Part shown: piece after piece, positions 28,862 to 36,905 of the stretch
Layout: the number at the start of each line of letters is the position of its first letter
How positions within the stretch are numbered: position 1 is the first letter of the stretch
Assembly: GCA_963730005.1 (NCBI GenBank)
Contig: CAVSPO010000028.1
Coordinates: 186,001-250,000 of the forward strand
DNA from: CAVSPO01 sp963730005
Lineage (GTDB): Bacteria > Actinomycetota > Actinomycetes > Propionibacteriales > Propionibacteriaceae
Length of the DNA: 64,000 nt
Reading direction: 5' to 3'
The notes under the pieces: generated by a model
The model's database searches: none
What the model saw: the letters and a program-made list of their open reading frames with translations, nothing else
What the model was told of the DNA's origin: nothing
Position numbers and translations under genes: made by a program

Positions 28862-30142
28862 TCAGCGGGCGAGGGCCTGGTCGATGTCGGCGACGATGTC
28901 GTCCACATGTTCGATGCCGATCGAGAGCCGCACGAGCTCGGGAGCCACACCCGCCTGGCGAAGTTCGGTGTCGGTGAGCTGACTGTGGGTGGTGGACGCG
29001 GGGTGGATGACCAGCGACTTGGCGTCCCCGATGTTCGCCAGGTGCGACAGCAGCTCGAGAGCCTCGACGAACTTCGAGCCTGCTTCGCGTCCTGCCTTGA
29101 GCCCGAAGGAAAGGACTCCGCCGTAGCCGCGACCGGTGAGGACCCGGTTGGCGACGTCGTGCCAGGGGCTGGTTTCGAGGCCGGGGTAGTTCACCCACGC
29201 GACGGCGGGGTGGTCCTGCAGATGACGGGCGACGGCGAGGGCGTTGCTGCTGTGACGTTCGAGACGCAGCGGCAGCGTCTCCAGGCCCTGGAGGAACAGC
29301 CAGGAGTTGAACGGGGTGATTGCTGCCCCGGTGTTGCGGAGCAGGACGGTACGCGCCCGGGTGATGTACGCGGCGGGGCCTGCGGCGTCCGTCCAGACGA
29401 CGTCGTGGTAGGCGGCGTCCGGGCCGGCGAGGCGCCCGAAGCGATCCGGGTGGGCAGTCCAGTCGAAGGTGCCGGCGTCCACGAGGATGCCGCCCACGGA
29501 TGTCCCGTGCCCGCCGATGTACTTGGTGGCCGAGTGCACCGACACGTCCACACCGTGGTCGAACACTCGCGCCAGATATGGCGTGGCGACGGTGTTGTCG
29601 ATGATCAGCGGCAGGCCGAGGGCGTGGGCGGCCTGCGACCAGGCGTCGAGGTCGAGCACGTTGAGCTGGGGGTTGGCGATGGTCTCGCCGAACACGAGGC
29701 GGGTGCGGTCGTCCACGTACCGGGCCAGGTCCTCGGGACGGTCCGGGTCGACGAAACGGGTCTCGATGCCGAACTGCGGCAGGGTGTGCGCGAACAGCGC
29801 GTAGGTCCCGCCGTAGAGCGTGGAGGCGGCGACGATGTTGTCCCCTGTGCCGGCTAGGGTGAGGACGGCGTAGGTGATGGCCGCTGCACCGGACGCCGTC
29901 GCGAGCGCTCCCACCCCACCCTCGAGGGCGTTCACGCGGGTCTCGAACACCGACTGGGTCGGGTTCATGATGCGGGTGTAGATGTTGCCCGGCTTGCGGA
30001 GCGCGAACAGGTCGGCGGCATGTTCGGTGTCGTCGAACACATACGACGTGGTCTGGTAAATCGGCACGGCGCGCGAATTCGTGGTGGGGTCGGCCTGTTC
30101 CTGGCCGGCGTGAATGGCCAGAGTTTCGGGGCGTTGGGACAT
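28862..30142 (-). CDS. metY: O-acetylhomoserine sulfhydrylase (aminocarboxypropyltransferase)
   Basis: This 426-residue PLP enzyme forms homocysteine from O-acetylhomoserine and sulfide. Features are the N-terminal ETLAIHAGQEQADPTTNSRA, SGAAAITYAVLTLAGTGDN, the PLP-binding lysine in SVHSATKYIGGHGT near residue 210, and the C-terminal ASTTHSQLTD and SIGIEHVDDIVADI segments of the Cys/Met-metabolism family. The AAGCxxNP-like region and length fit MetY rather than MetB. ATG 30142 follows AGGAGG; a TTG further upstream would add 17 residues through the Shine-Dalgarno site and is rejected. A Met/Cys-rich leader peptide precedes it. Confidence 0.93.
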   Translation of the reverse strand: MSQRPETLAIHAGQEQADPTTNSRAVPIYQTTSYVFDDTEHAADLFALRKPGNIYTRIMNPTQSVFETRVNALEGGVGALATASGAAAITYAVLTLAGTGDNIVAASTLYGGTYALFAHTLPQFGIETRFVDPDRPEDLARYVDDRTRLVFGETIANPQLNVLDLDAWSQAAHALGLPLIIDNTVATPYLARVFDHGVDVSVHSATKYIGGHGTSVGGILVDAGTFDWTAHPDRFGRLAGPDAAYHDVVWTDAAGPAAYITRARTVLLRNTGAAITPFNSWLFLQGLETLPLRLERHSSNALAVARHLQDHPAVAWVNYPGLETSPWHDVANRVLTGRGYGGVLSFGLKAGREAGSKFVEALELLSHLANIGDAKSLVIHPASTTHSQLTDTELRQAGVAPELVRLSIGIEHVDDIVADIDQALAR

Positions 30143-30327
30143 GGTGGTTCCTCCTGGAGAGAAATGCTGGATTTCGATAAAATGGGTGCGCAAAATGGCG
30201 AATTGATGTTTCGCAGGAATAGGGGTGCGCCAAGCGTCACTGGAACAATCGAAAGAAGGGCCAGCGAAAGGAGAGACGTGCTGCTCAGCGCCCTGCCCGC
30301 GTCATTGACGTCGGGGGCTCAGCCTGA
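30143..30327 (-). promoter_or_regulatory. metY 5' leader, candidate attenuator hairpin region
   Basis: Between the leader-peptide stop and the metY ribosome-binding site are about 185 transcribed bases. Immediately after the stop the sequence can fold into GCCTGATCAGGC and then a stem at 30295-30318 (GCCC and CGTC pairing with GACG and GGGC around an AAT loop). No U-run follows, so the mechanism may be Rho-dependent or translational rather than an intrinsic terminator. I could not match the region to a SAM riboswitch. Confidence 0.45.
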
Positions 30328-30420
30328 TCAGGCCGGCATTCGGCAGCTACGCATGCACATGCACATCATGGCGCGGGCAGCTGCAGAAGCGCTTCCGAGG
30401 GCCAGGAATTCGATGTGCAT
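30328..30420 (-). CDS. Met/Cys-rich leader peptide of metY (leaderless uORF)
   Basis: A 30-residue ORF starts at ATG 30420 and ends at TGA 30328. Residues 18-28 read MMCMCMRSCRM: six methionines and three cysteines in eleven codons. The ORF lies between a strong promoter and metY, on the metY strand. Its ATG is seven bases after the -10 element, so it would be translated from a leaderless mRNA. A run of regulatory codons for the pathway's products is the hallmark of ribosome-mediated attenuation. It was identified by reading the minus strand. Confidence 0.7.
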   Translation of the reverse strand: MHIEFLALGSASAAARAMMCMCMRSCRMPA

Positions 30421-30427
30421 GGTGATG

Positions 30428-30456
30428 AATATAAAGGACCTCTCACCCAAAGCCAA
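30428..30456 (-). promoter_or_regulatory. Promoter of the metY leader transcript
   Basis: On the minus strand, TTGGCT (30451-30456), a 17-base spacer and TATATT (30428-30433) form a good sigma-70-type promoter. The leader-peptide ATG begins seven bases after the -10, placing the predicted transcription start at or next to the A of ATG. Confidence 0.7.
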
Positions 30457-30574
30457 GTGTGCATCCGCATTCTGGGATGGCGATTCGCAGTATCGTGACT
30501 TCCACCCATGGTGGTCCAGACAGCCACGTGCGCGGCCGAGGCGCCTCGGTCACTCGATGACCACAGGAGGCCCC

Positions 30575-31513
30575 ATGCCCTCAAACCCGGTTTCCGACAA
30601 CCTGCGGCCGCGGAAGGCCTGGTGGCTGCTGCGTGGCGGACTCATCGCCCTGCTGGCGGTTTTGGTTGGGGTTGGGTACTGGTACTTCTGGATCGCAGTG
30701 GCCGTTCCCGACGTCGAGGGCAAGACCGCTGCGCAGGCCGAAGCTGCTCTGGACGAGGTGGGACTCGTCATGGGCGAACTGATCTACGCGCCGCAGGCCG
30801 AGGGCGTGCGGGGCACCGTCATTGCGTCGCAGCCATCGGCGGGCAAACACGTCCAACCCCAATCCACTGTGGTGTTCACCATTGCGGGAGCAGAGATCCT
30901 CACTGTGCCGTCTCTTCAGGGTCTGACCCGGGACGAGGCGGCGTCCGCCCTGGAGGCGGCCGGTTTCGTCGTGGGCGACGTCACCGAGGACTTCCACTCC
31001 ACGGTGGCTGCCGGGTCGGTCGTCGCGCAGAATCCTGAGCCGCAGGCACGCGCGGACAGGGACTCGGGAGTCGGTTTTGTGCTTTCCAAGGGCAAGGACA
31101 TGCGAACCGTGCCCGATGTCGTGGGCCTGACGAAGACCGACGCCGAGCAGGCTCTGAAGACAGCGGGCTTCACCGTGACGGTGTTGCCGGTGGAATCCAG
31201 CCAGGTGGCGGCGGGCGGTGTCGTCTCCCAGTCGGTTGCCGCGGGCGAATCGGTCGAGGTCGGCACGGTGATCGCGCTTGAGGTCTCGCAGGGGCCGGCT
31301 CGCGTCCGGGTTCCGGCTGTCACGGGGCTGTTCCTGACCGATGCCCAAGCCAGGATCAGGGCGGCGGGACTCGTGCCGAAGGACGTCTGGCACTACGGAC
31401 CGCCGGCCAACGCGCTCGGTATGGGCTACATCTACGATCAGAGCCCCAACAGCGGCGCGAGCGTGCCCAAGGAATCAGTCGTCAGCATCTACACCTGGGG
31501 CGAGTCGCAGTAG
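30575..31513 (+). CDS. Membrane-anchored PASTA-repeat protein
   Basis: This 312-residue protein has a short cytoplasmic N-terminus, one transmembrane helix (LLRGGLIALLAVLVGVGYWY) and four extracellular PASTA repeats starting near VPDVEGKTAAQAEAALDEVG, VPSLQGLTRDEAASALEAAG, VPDVVGLTKTDAEQALKTAG and VPAVTGLFLTDAQARIRAAG. PASTA domains bind peptidoglycan fragments, usually at the end of Ser/Thr kinases such as PknB. Here there is no kinase domain. A role in cell-wall sensing or localisation is inferred. ATG 30575 has AGGAGG eight bases upstream. It is divergent from metY. Confidence 0.88.
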   Translation: MPSNPVSDNLRPRKAWWLLRGGLIALLAVLVGVGYWYFWIAVAVPDVEGKTAAQAEAALDEVGLVMGELIYAPQAEGVRGTVIASQPSAGKHVQPQSTVVFTIAGAEILTVPSLQGLTRDEAASALEAAGFVVGDVTEDFHSTVAAGSVVAQNPEPQARADRDSGVGFVLSKGKDMRTVPDVVGLTKTDAEQALKTAGFTVTVLPVESSQVAAGGVVSQSVAAGESVEVGTVIALEVSQGPARVRVPAVTGLFLTDAQARIRAAGLVPKDVWHYGPPANALGMGYIYDQSPNSGASVPKESVVSIYTWGESQ

Positions 31514-31559
31514 CAGCGCGGGTGAGCCTGGGTGAGGTGACCCCAGACGGTGAGGCAAC

Positions 31560-32189
31560 TCAACTCAGACGGTCTCGTCCCTGGTTCAGGAACAGGGCCA
31601 GCGACGTCCGGTCCTGGTGCCCCAGCTTGCGCAGCAGACTGGACACGTGGTTCTTCACCGTCCCCACGGACAGCACGAGGGCGTCGGCGATCTGCTGGTT
31701 CTTCAGGCCGTCGGCCAACAACTCGGCCACTCGCCGCTCCGTCGGGGTGAGGCCCTCCAGAGGATCGTGGGTGGTCTGCCTCCCCAGTGCTGTGGCGGCC
31801 ACGCGGGGATCGATGGTCACCTGCCCCAGGCTGGCGGCCACGACGGCCTGCGCCAACTGCTCGGGGGAGATGTCCTTCAGCAGGAAGCCGGCAGCACCGG
31901 CCCGCATGGCACTGACGACGACGTCCTGGTCGTCGAACGTGGTCAGAATCAGCACCGGCAGGCCCGGGTACTGCTCGCCCAGCCGACGCGTCAGTTCGAC
32001 GCCACTCATGCCCGGCGGCATCCGGGCGTCGCTGAGGACCACGTCCGGAAGGCCGGCTGACAGCATGACCAGCGCCTGCTCACCGGAGTCGGCCTCTCCC
32101 CAGACCTCGATCTGTGGTTGCGTGCTCAACAACAGGCGCAGACCCCGGCGCAGCAGTTGCTGGTCGTCCACGATGAGTACCGACGTCAT
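31560..32189 (-). CDS. NarL/FixJ-family response regulator
   Basis: The 209-residue regulator has a receiver domain (1-120) with acidic residues in LIVDDQ, the phospho-acceptor in VVLSDARMP, Thr in LILTTFDD and Lys in GFLLKDISPE. A LuxR-type helix-turn-helix follows at 145-205 (LTPTERRVAELLADGLKNQQ, then IADALVLSVGTVKNHVSSLL). ATG 32189 is immediately downstream of the kinase remnant, the usual kinase-regulator order. Both upstream kinases appear frameshifted, so its phosphodonor is unclear. Confidence 0.92.
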   Translation of the reverse strand: MTSVLIVDDQQLLRRGLRLLLSTQPQIEVWGEADSGEQALVMLSAGLPDVVLSDARMPPGMSGVELTRRLGEQYPGLPVLILTTFDDQDVVVSAMRAGAAGFLLKDISPEQLAQAVVAASLGQVTIDPRVAATALGRQTTHDPLEGLTPTERRVAELLADGLKNQQIADALVLSVGTVKNHVSSLLRKLGHQDRTSLALFLNQGRDRLS

Positions 32190-32190
32190 C

Positions 32191-33379
32191 TCACACACCC
32201 TTGCTCTCAACCGACACGTCATGCCCCAGCGGCAGCGCGGCGCGGATCCGGAAACCGCCGGCCGCTGCTCCGGATGACTCGAAGGTGCCCCCCAGCTCGG
32301 CTGCCCGCTCTCGCAGCGCCCCAAGGCCTGAGCCCTCGGCCGGCACGCCGACGGCACCGCGGCCGTCGTCGCGCAGGCTGAGGACGAGCTCATCGCCTCT
32401 CACCTCGGCCCCCACCCACACCCGGCCAGCTCGCCCATGGCGCAACGAGTTCGTCAGTCCTTCCTGCACGAACCGGCTGACGTAGAGGTCCTGGCGGCGT
32501 CCCAGGACGGGCTTGTGGGTCGGCACCCGAACCTCCACGGCCAGGCCCGTCCCGCGGAAACTGGCAGCCAGATCGTCGAGACCTGCCAACCCGACCTCGG
32601 ACGACCGGTGGGCCGGGTTCATCGCTCGCACCCAGGCACGCACATCGCCCAGGGCGGACCCCTAGCGCCGAACGCGCAGCCGCGAACTCGGCCACGGCGC
32701 GGTCGGGTTGGCTGTGCGCCACCTGCTGGGCGTGGTCGATCGACACGGCCGACGCCGCTGAGTTGGTGGCCAAGGCTGTCGTGCAACTCACGGGCAGCCC
32801 GGGAGCGTTCCTCGGTCAGTAACAGGTCCTGCTCCAGCAGGGATTGTTCCGCCAGAGCGTGGTTGGCCTCCGTCACTTCCGCGTTGGCTGCGGCCAGCTC
32901 CTGGACCGAGGATTGCAGCCTGTCAGCGCGACGCCCAGCACCACCGGCACCGCGAGGTGGCCGATCGTGCTCACCATCGGGAAGACGGTGTCGACCCAGT
33001 ACCGGCTCGGGTCGAGATGGTCCATGACCAGCCAGCCGAGCTCGATCGCCACCAGCGCGATCAGTGCGCTGCGCACGCCGACCCTGACCCCGTGCCGGAT
33101 CAGCACGATCAGGATCGCGACCCCCATCAGCTGCGGCACCTGGATCAGCAGGGCCACGTAGGCAACCAACCAGAACGCCACCAGGACGACCACGTGGTCG
33201 TTGTTCCGCAGTATCAGCCAGCAGAGCGCAGCCGCCGTCGCCACTGGCCCGACTACGCGCGGGTCGGCTCCCGCATCGGTCGGCAACCAGCCGGCCGCCA
33301 GCAAGGCGACCAGGCTGACCACGAAGAGCAGGTCCAGGATGCGGCGAACCAGGGGCTGGATCTGCCCCGTCTCAGCCAA
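32191..33379 (-). pseudogene. Sensor histidine kinase (HisKA_3 type), frameshifted
   Basis: Parts of one kinase occur in three frames. A multi-helix sensor begins at TTG 33379 (LLFVVSLVALLAAGWL, then VAFWLVAYVALLIQVPQLMG and further helices). The dimerisation/phosphotransfer segment (AARELHDSLGHQLS) follows in a second frame and the linker with SIDHAQQVAHSQPD in a third. The HATPase part contains FVQEGLTNSLRHGRAG and GSGLGALRERAAELGG. Breaks lie near 32.92, 32.76 and 32.66 kb; the last looks like an insertion of about 13 bases, which argues for real decay. It would have signalled to the adjacent NarL-type regulator. Confidence 0.75.
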
Positions 33380-34570
33380 CGCGGGCCCCGGCCCAGCCGG
33401 ACGTCAGCGGCAGGCGTGCCTGGATGGTGAACCCCACGTCGGTGACCGACGCCACGAACGCACCGTCCAGTTCCTCGGCCCGCTCCCGCAGCGAGCGCAA
33501 CCCGAACCCCTCCTGGATCTGGCTGGGACCTGCCCCGTCATCGGCCAGCTGCATCACCAGGGTGTCCTCTTCCACCCGGACGCCCAGTGTCACGTGCCCC
33601 GCCCGGCCATGCTTGAAAGCGTTGGTCAACCCCTCTTGGGCGAACCGGGTGACGAACAGTTCCTGGCGGCGTCCCAGGGCGAGCGGCACGGCGGGCAGGT
33701 CGAGGTCGATCGTCATGCCGGGATGGCGGAAAGCCCTGGACCAGCGCCGACAAGCCGGCCAGCCCCAGGGCGCGGGTTCCCACCGGATGCAGAGCCTGCG
33801 CCCACGAGCCGGATGTCCGCCGATGCCTCGGACAGGGCCCGCCGTGCAGCCGCGGCCTCCGCCAGCGCCGCTTGCGGCTTGGTCACCAGGGTGCGCGACG
33901 CGAAGTCGAGCGACATCCCGGCAGAGGTCAGCTGGTGGCCGAGCCCGTCGTGCAACTCGCGCGCCGCCCGGGTCCGCTCCTCGGCGAGCAGGAGGTCCTG
34001 GTCGAGGGTGGCCTGGGCGCGCAGGTCGAGGGTGGCCTGGCCCAGTTCCGCGTTGCTGGCGGCCAGTTGCAGGGACGCCTCGACGTAGCGGCGCAACACG
34101 TAGCCCAGCAGTGCCGGGGTGGCGGCCGACAGCACGAAGCGGAGCAGGATCTCGAACGTCCTGGCGGTCGTCCATGAGCCCGGCACCAGCAGCAGCATCC
34201 CGTAGCCGGCTGTCGAGGCACCCACGAAGACGTGACCGGCCCGGCGCCCCAGGTAGACGTACACCACCACGATCGCCATCACCAGCATGCTGAACTCGTC
34301 CATCAGGGTGCCGAGCAGGCTGAGGAGGCAGAAGGCCACGATCCAGCCCGTGGTTCCCCAACGGCGCACCGCCAGCCACAGGCCGACGATGACCATCGCC
34401 CAGCCGGTGCGGGCACCGACCAGGACCGCGATCTCGTCGGGCTCCCAGATCCGGAAGTCGTTGATGTAGCTGGGCGTCAGGTAGAGCCAGAGGTTGGCCG
34501 CACACAACGCGTCCATCAACGCCCGGACGGGGCGGGGGACGGCGGTGAGCCTGGTGGTCACGAGGGCCAA
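33372..34570 (-). pseudogene. Second sensor histidine kinase (HisKA_3 type), frameshifted
   Basis: A second, related kinase lies head-to-tail upstream. Residues 1-270 are intact: a multi-helix sensor, then RTRAARELHDGLGHQLTSAG with the phospho-acceptor His. The linker WAQALHPVGTRALGLAGLSA is in another frame, and the HATPase part (TRFAQEGLTNAFKHGRAG, EGFGLRSLRERAEELDG) in a third. Breaks fall near 33.80 and 33.73 kb. The second is a one-base expansion in a T-run, so sequencing error is possible. It overlaps the first kinase start by about eight bases. Confidence 0.75.
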
Positions 34571-34708
34571 CCTAGCTGGCGAACGGGCCGGTCACGCCGG
34601 GCGACTGGTCGCTGGACGCCCAACCCATGACCACAGTCACCCCCAGGTGTAGCCAAGTCATGACCGGGGCGACTGCCCGCAAAAGGCACACCGGCCTAGC
34701 GTCGAGTC

Positions 34709-35656
34709 ATGACCAACCCCGCCAGCGTGGCCTCGTCGCTCTCGCCAACCGTCCCCGCCGAGGGCGACCCCACGGCCACCCAGGAACGGGTGCGGGTGCC
34801 CTATCCGGTCCGGGTGCTGCTGGTCGTTGTCGCGATGCTGGTGAACATCATCGTCACCCCGATGGTCCTGGGCATCCCGCTGCAGTTGGCTTTCAATGCC
34901 AGCGGCAAGACCTGGCCGGAGTGGATCCTCGTGGCCACCGGCCTGATCATGCGGGCGACCCCCACGCTGGGGGCGATCGGGCTTGTCTGGCTGTTGATGA
35001 AGTACATCGACCATCGCCCGGTGCGCGAGGCCGGCTTGGTGGTCTCCCGGCGCAGCCTGCCCCTGGCCCTCGTCGGGATCGCCTGCAGCCTTGTTGCCAT
35101 CGTCCCGGCCGGTCTGGCTCTCACCAACGCTGGGTTGCTGCGTCCCGAGACCGGCTACGTGGACGGCGGCAGTCCGTTGGGGACTTTCCTGACGGTCGTG
35201 GTGTTGGGCCTGCTCACGCAGGGTTTCCCTGAGGAACTGCTGTGGCGCGGGTACGCCCTGCAGACCATGCGCCACCGTCCCCGCACTGCCCTCGTCGTCT
35301 CTGGCGTGGTGTTCGGGGCCATGCACTTCATCTCACAGGCGGGTCAGCAGAACGTCGCCGAGCACTTCGTCTACGCGAGTTCCGCGATGGCCTTCGGTCT
35401 ACTGGCCGGAGCCTTGGCCATCGTCACCCGATCCTTGTGGCCGGCCGTCGGCGTCCACTTCGGCGTCCATCTGGCCTACTACGTCGCGTCCCTGTTCGAC
35501 ATAGGCACCGGCCCGTGGCTGTGGGCCAGCGAGGCCCTGCTCTTCGGGTTGATGGCAGCGATTGTGGTGCTCGTCTTCCGCCGCTCGTTCAGCACACCCA
35601 TCGATCTGGGGTCAGCAGGGCAGCCCGGGCGCGCTGCGCCCCCGGCGTCGCGGTGA
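34709..35656 (+). CDS. CPBP-family intramembrane metalloprotease
   Basis: The 315-residue membrane protein has about eight hydrophobic helices. The conserved CPBP/Abi motifs are visible: QGFPEELLWRGY (the Glu-Glu-x3-Arg motif), VVFGAMHF (His ligand) and VGVHFGVHLAYY (second His motif). Family members include CAAX proteases and bacteriocin-immunity proteins; the substrate is unknown. It starts at ATG 34709, divergent from the kinase cluster. Its 3' end overlaps the convergent glycosyltransferase by 68 bases. Confidence 0.88.
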   Translation: MTNPASVASSLSPTVPAEGDPTATQERVRVPYPVRVLLVVVAMLVNIIVTPMVLGIPLQLAFNASGKTWPEWILVATGLIMRATPTLGAIGLVWLLMKYIDHRPVREAGLVVSRRSLPLALVGIACSLVAIVPAGLALTNAGLLRPETGYVDGGSPLGTFLTVVVLGLLTQGFPEELLWRGYALQTMRHRPRTALVVSGVVFGAMHFISQAGQQNVAEHFVYASSAMAFGLLAGALAIVTRSLWPAVGVHFGVHLAYYVASLFDIGTGPWLWASEALLFGLMAAIVVLVFRRSFSTPIDLGSAGQPGRAAPPASR

Positions 35657-36905
35657 GCCGCCCGGCCAGGTCGGTGAGCCGGGCGCGGGCGTCGGGCTCG
35701 AGGCTCAGCAGCCGGACGACCGCCGCCCGCAGGTCGTGCGGGGTGGCGGCGTTCGGGTCGAGGACCTCGCCGAAGCCCGCGTCCTCAAGGGCCGCCGCGC
35801 CGGCGAACTGGTCGGTTGACAAGGGCAGCAGCAGCAGTGGGACGCCGGCGGTGAGCGCCTCGGTGACGCTGTTGTTGCCCCCGTGGGAGACCGCCAGCAC
35901 GGACGACCCGAGCAACGTGACCTGCGGCAACTCGGCGCGCACCAGCCAGGACGGCGGCACCTCACCGAGATCGTCACGCGGCGTCGAGCCGGCAGCCAGC
36001 GCCACCCGCACGTCCAGCCCGCGCAGTGCCTCGGCGATGCGGGCCAGTACGTCGGAGCGCACCGACAGGAAGCTGCCGAGGCTGACGTACACGACCGGGG
36101 CGTCGCTGGAGGCCAGCCAGGCGTCCACCTCGTTGTCCGGGTCTTCGGTGCGCACGGCCGAGCCGAGGAAGGCGTGACGGCCCAGCAGGGCCGTCCGTGC
36201 CGGCGGGTGCAGCTCCCCGGGGTAGTTGAGCAGCAGCACGTCGCCGGTCTCGGCGAAGGCGTCCGCGCTGGCGGGTGCTGACGGGTCGAGGACGGCCAGG
36301 GCGTCGTTCCACTGCGCGGTGAAGGTGTCGCGGACCCGTTCGCACAACCGGCGCAGCTCGGCGAGCGCGGCGGCGTCCGGGTGCAGGCAACGCGGCCACG
36401 CGGGCGGGTAGCCGTACACCTCGTCGCCGACGGTCAGCGCCGACGGGTGACCCAGCACGACGTCGGCGTGCCGCACACCCGCGCCGGTGAGCGCCAGCCG
36501 GGCACTGAACGCGAGGTGGTCAACGATGACCTGGTCGGGACGCACCCGGTCAATGATCCGCTGCACCTGGCGGGCGAGGTTGAGCGGGTCCCACAGCAGG
36601 TCGTCGCCGCGGGCTGCGGCCTGGAACGCGAGGGTCTCGACAGCCCCGCGACGGGTGGCCTCGAAGAAGCCGCGCAGCGACTCGTCCTCCCCGCGAGGCT
36701 GGTCCTCGGCGCGGATCACGCCGGGGTTGGAGCCGCGACCCAGCTGCAGGTGCTCGCGCTCGAAACCGAACCGGCGCACGATCGCGTCCGTGGCAGGGCC
36801 GGTGGCCACCACCACCCGCTCGCCGGCGTCGCGCCAGGCGGTCGCCAGCGTGGCCAGGGGATACAGGTGCGAGGCGTAGTCAGGACTGATGACGAGCAGC
36901 GTCAT
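35589..36905 (-). CDS. GT1-type glycosyltransferase (UDP-glycosyltransferase fold)
   Basis: The 438-residue GT-B enzyme begins MTLLVISPDYASHLYPLATL, typical of the natural-product glycosyltransferase N-domain. The donor-binding C-domain shows PVVYVSLGSFLSVRSDVLA near residue 265, and the signature VSHGGNNSVTEALTAGVPLLLLP with STDQFAGAAALEDAG near 350, which binds the nucleotide sugar. The acceptor is unknown. The start overlaps the end of the GT4 gene upstream by about 26 bases, so the two probably work together on a glycolipid or wall glycan. Confidence 0.88.
   Translation of the reverse strand: MTLLVISPDYASHLYPLATLATAWRDAGERVVVATGPATDAIVRRFGFEREHLQLGRGSNPGVIRAEDQPRGEDESLRGFFEATRRGAVETLAFQAAARGDDLLWDPLNLARQVQRIIDRVRPDQVIVDHLAFSARLALTGAGVRHADVVLGHPSALTVGDEVYGYPPAWPRCLHPDAAALAELRRLCERVRDTFTAQWNDALAVLDPSAPASADAFAETGDVLLLNYPGELHPPARTALLGRHAFLGSAVRTEDPDNEVDAWLASSDAPVVYVSLGSFLSVRSDVLARIAEALRGLDVRVALAAGSTPRDDLGEVPPSWLVRAELPQVTLLGSSVLAVSHGGNNSVTEALTAGVPLLLLPLSTDQFAGAAALEDAGFGEVLDPNAATPHDLRAAVVRLLSLEPDARARLTDLAGRLTATPGAQRARAALLTPDRWVC

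Noticed and set aside
30143..30330. SAM riboswitch upstream of metY
   Set aside because: I could not find the conserved core or junction sequences of SAM-I or SAM-IV; the leader peptide explains the region better.
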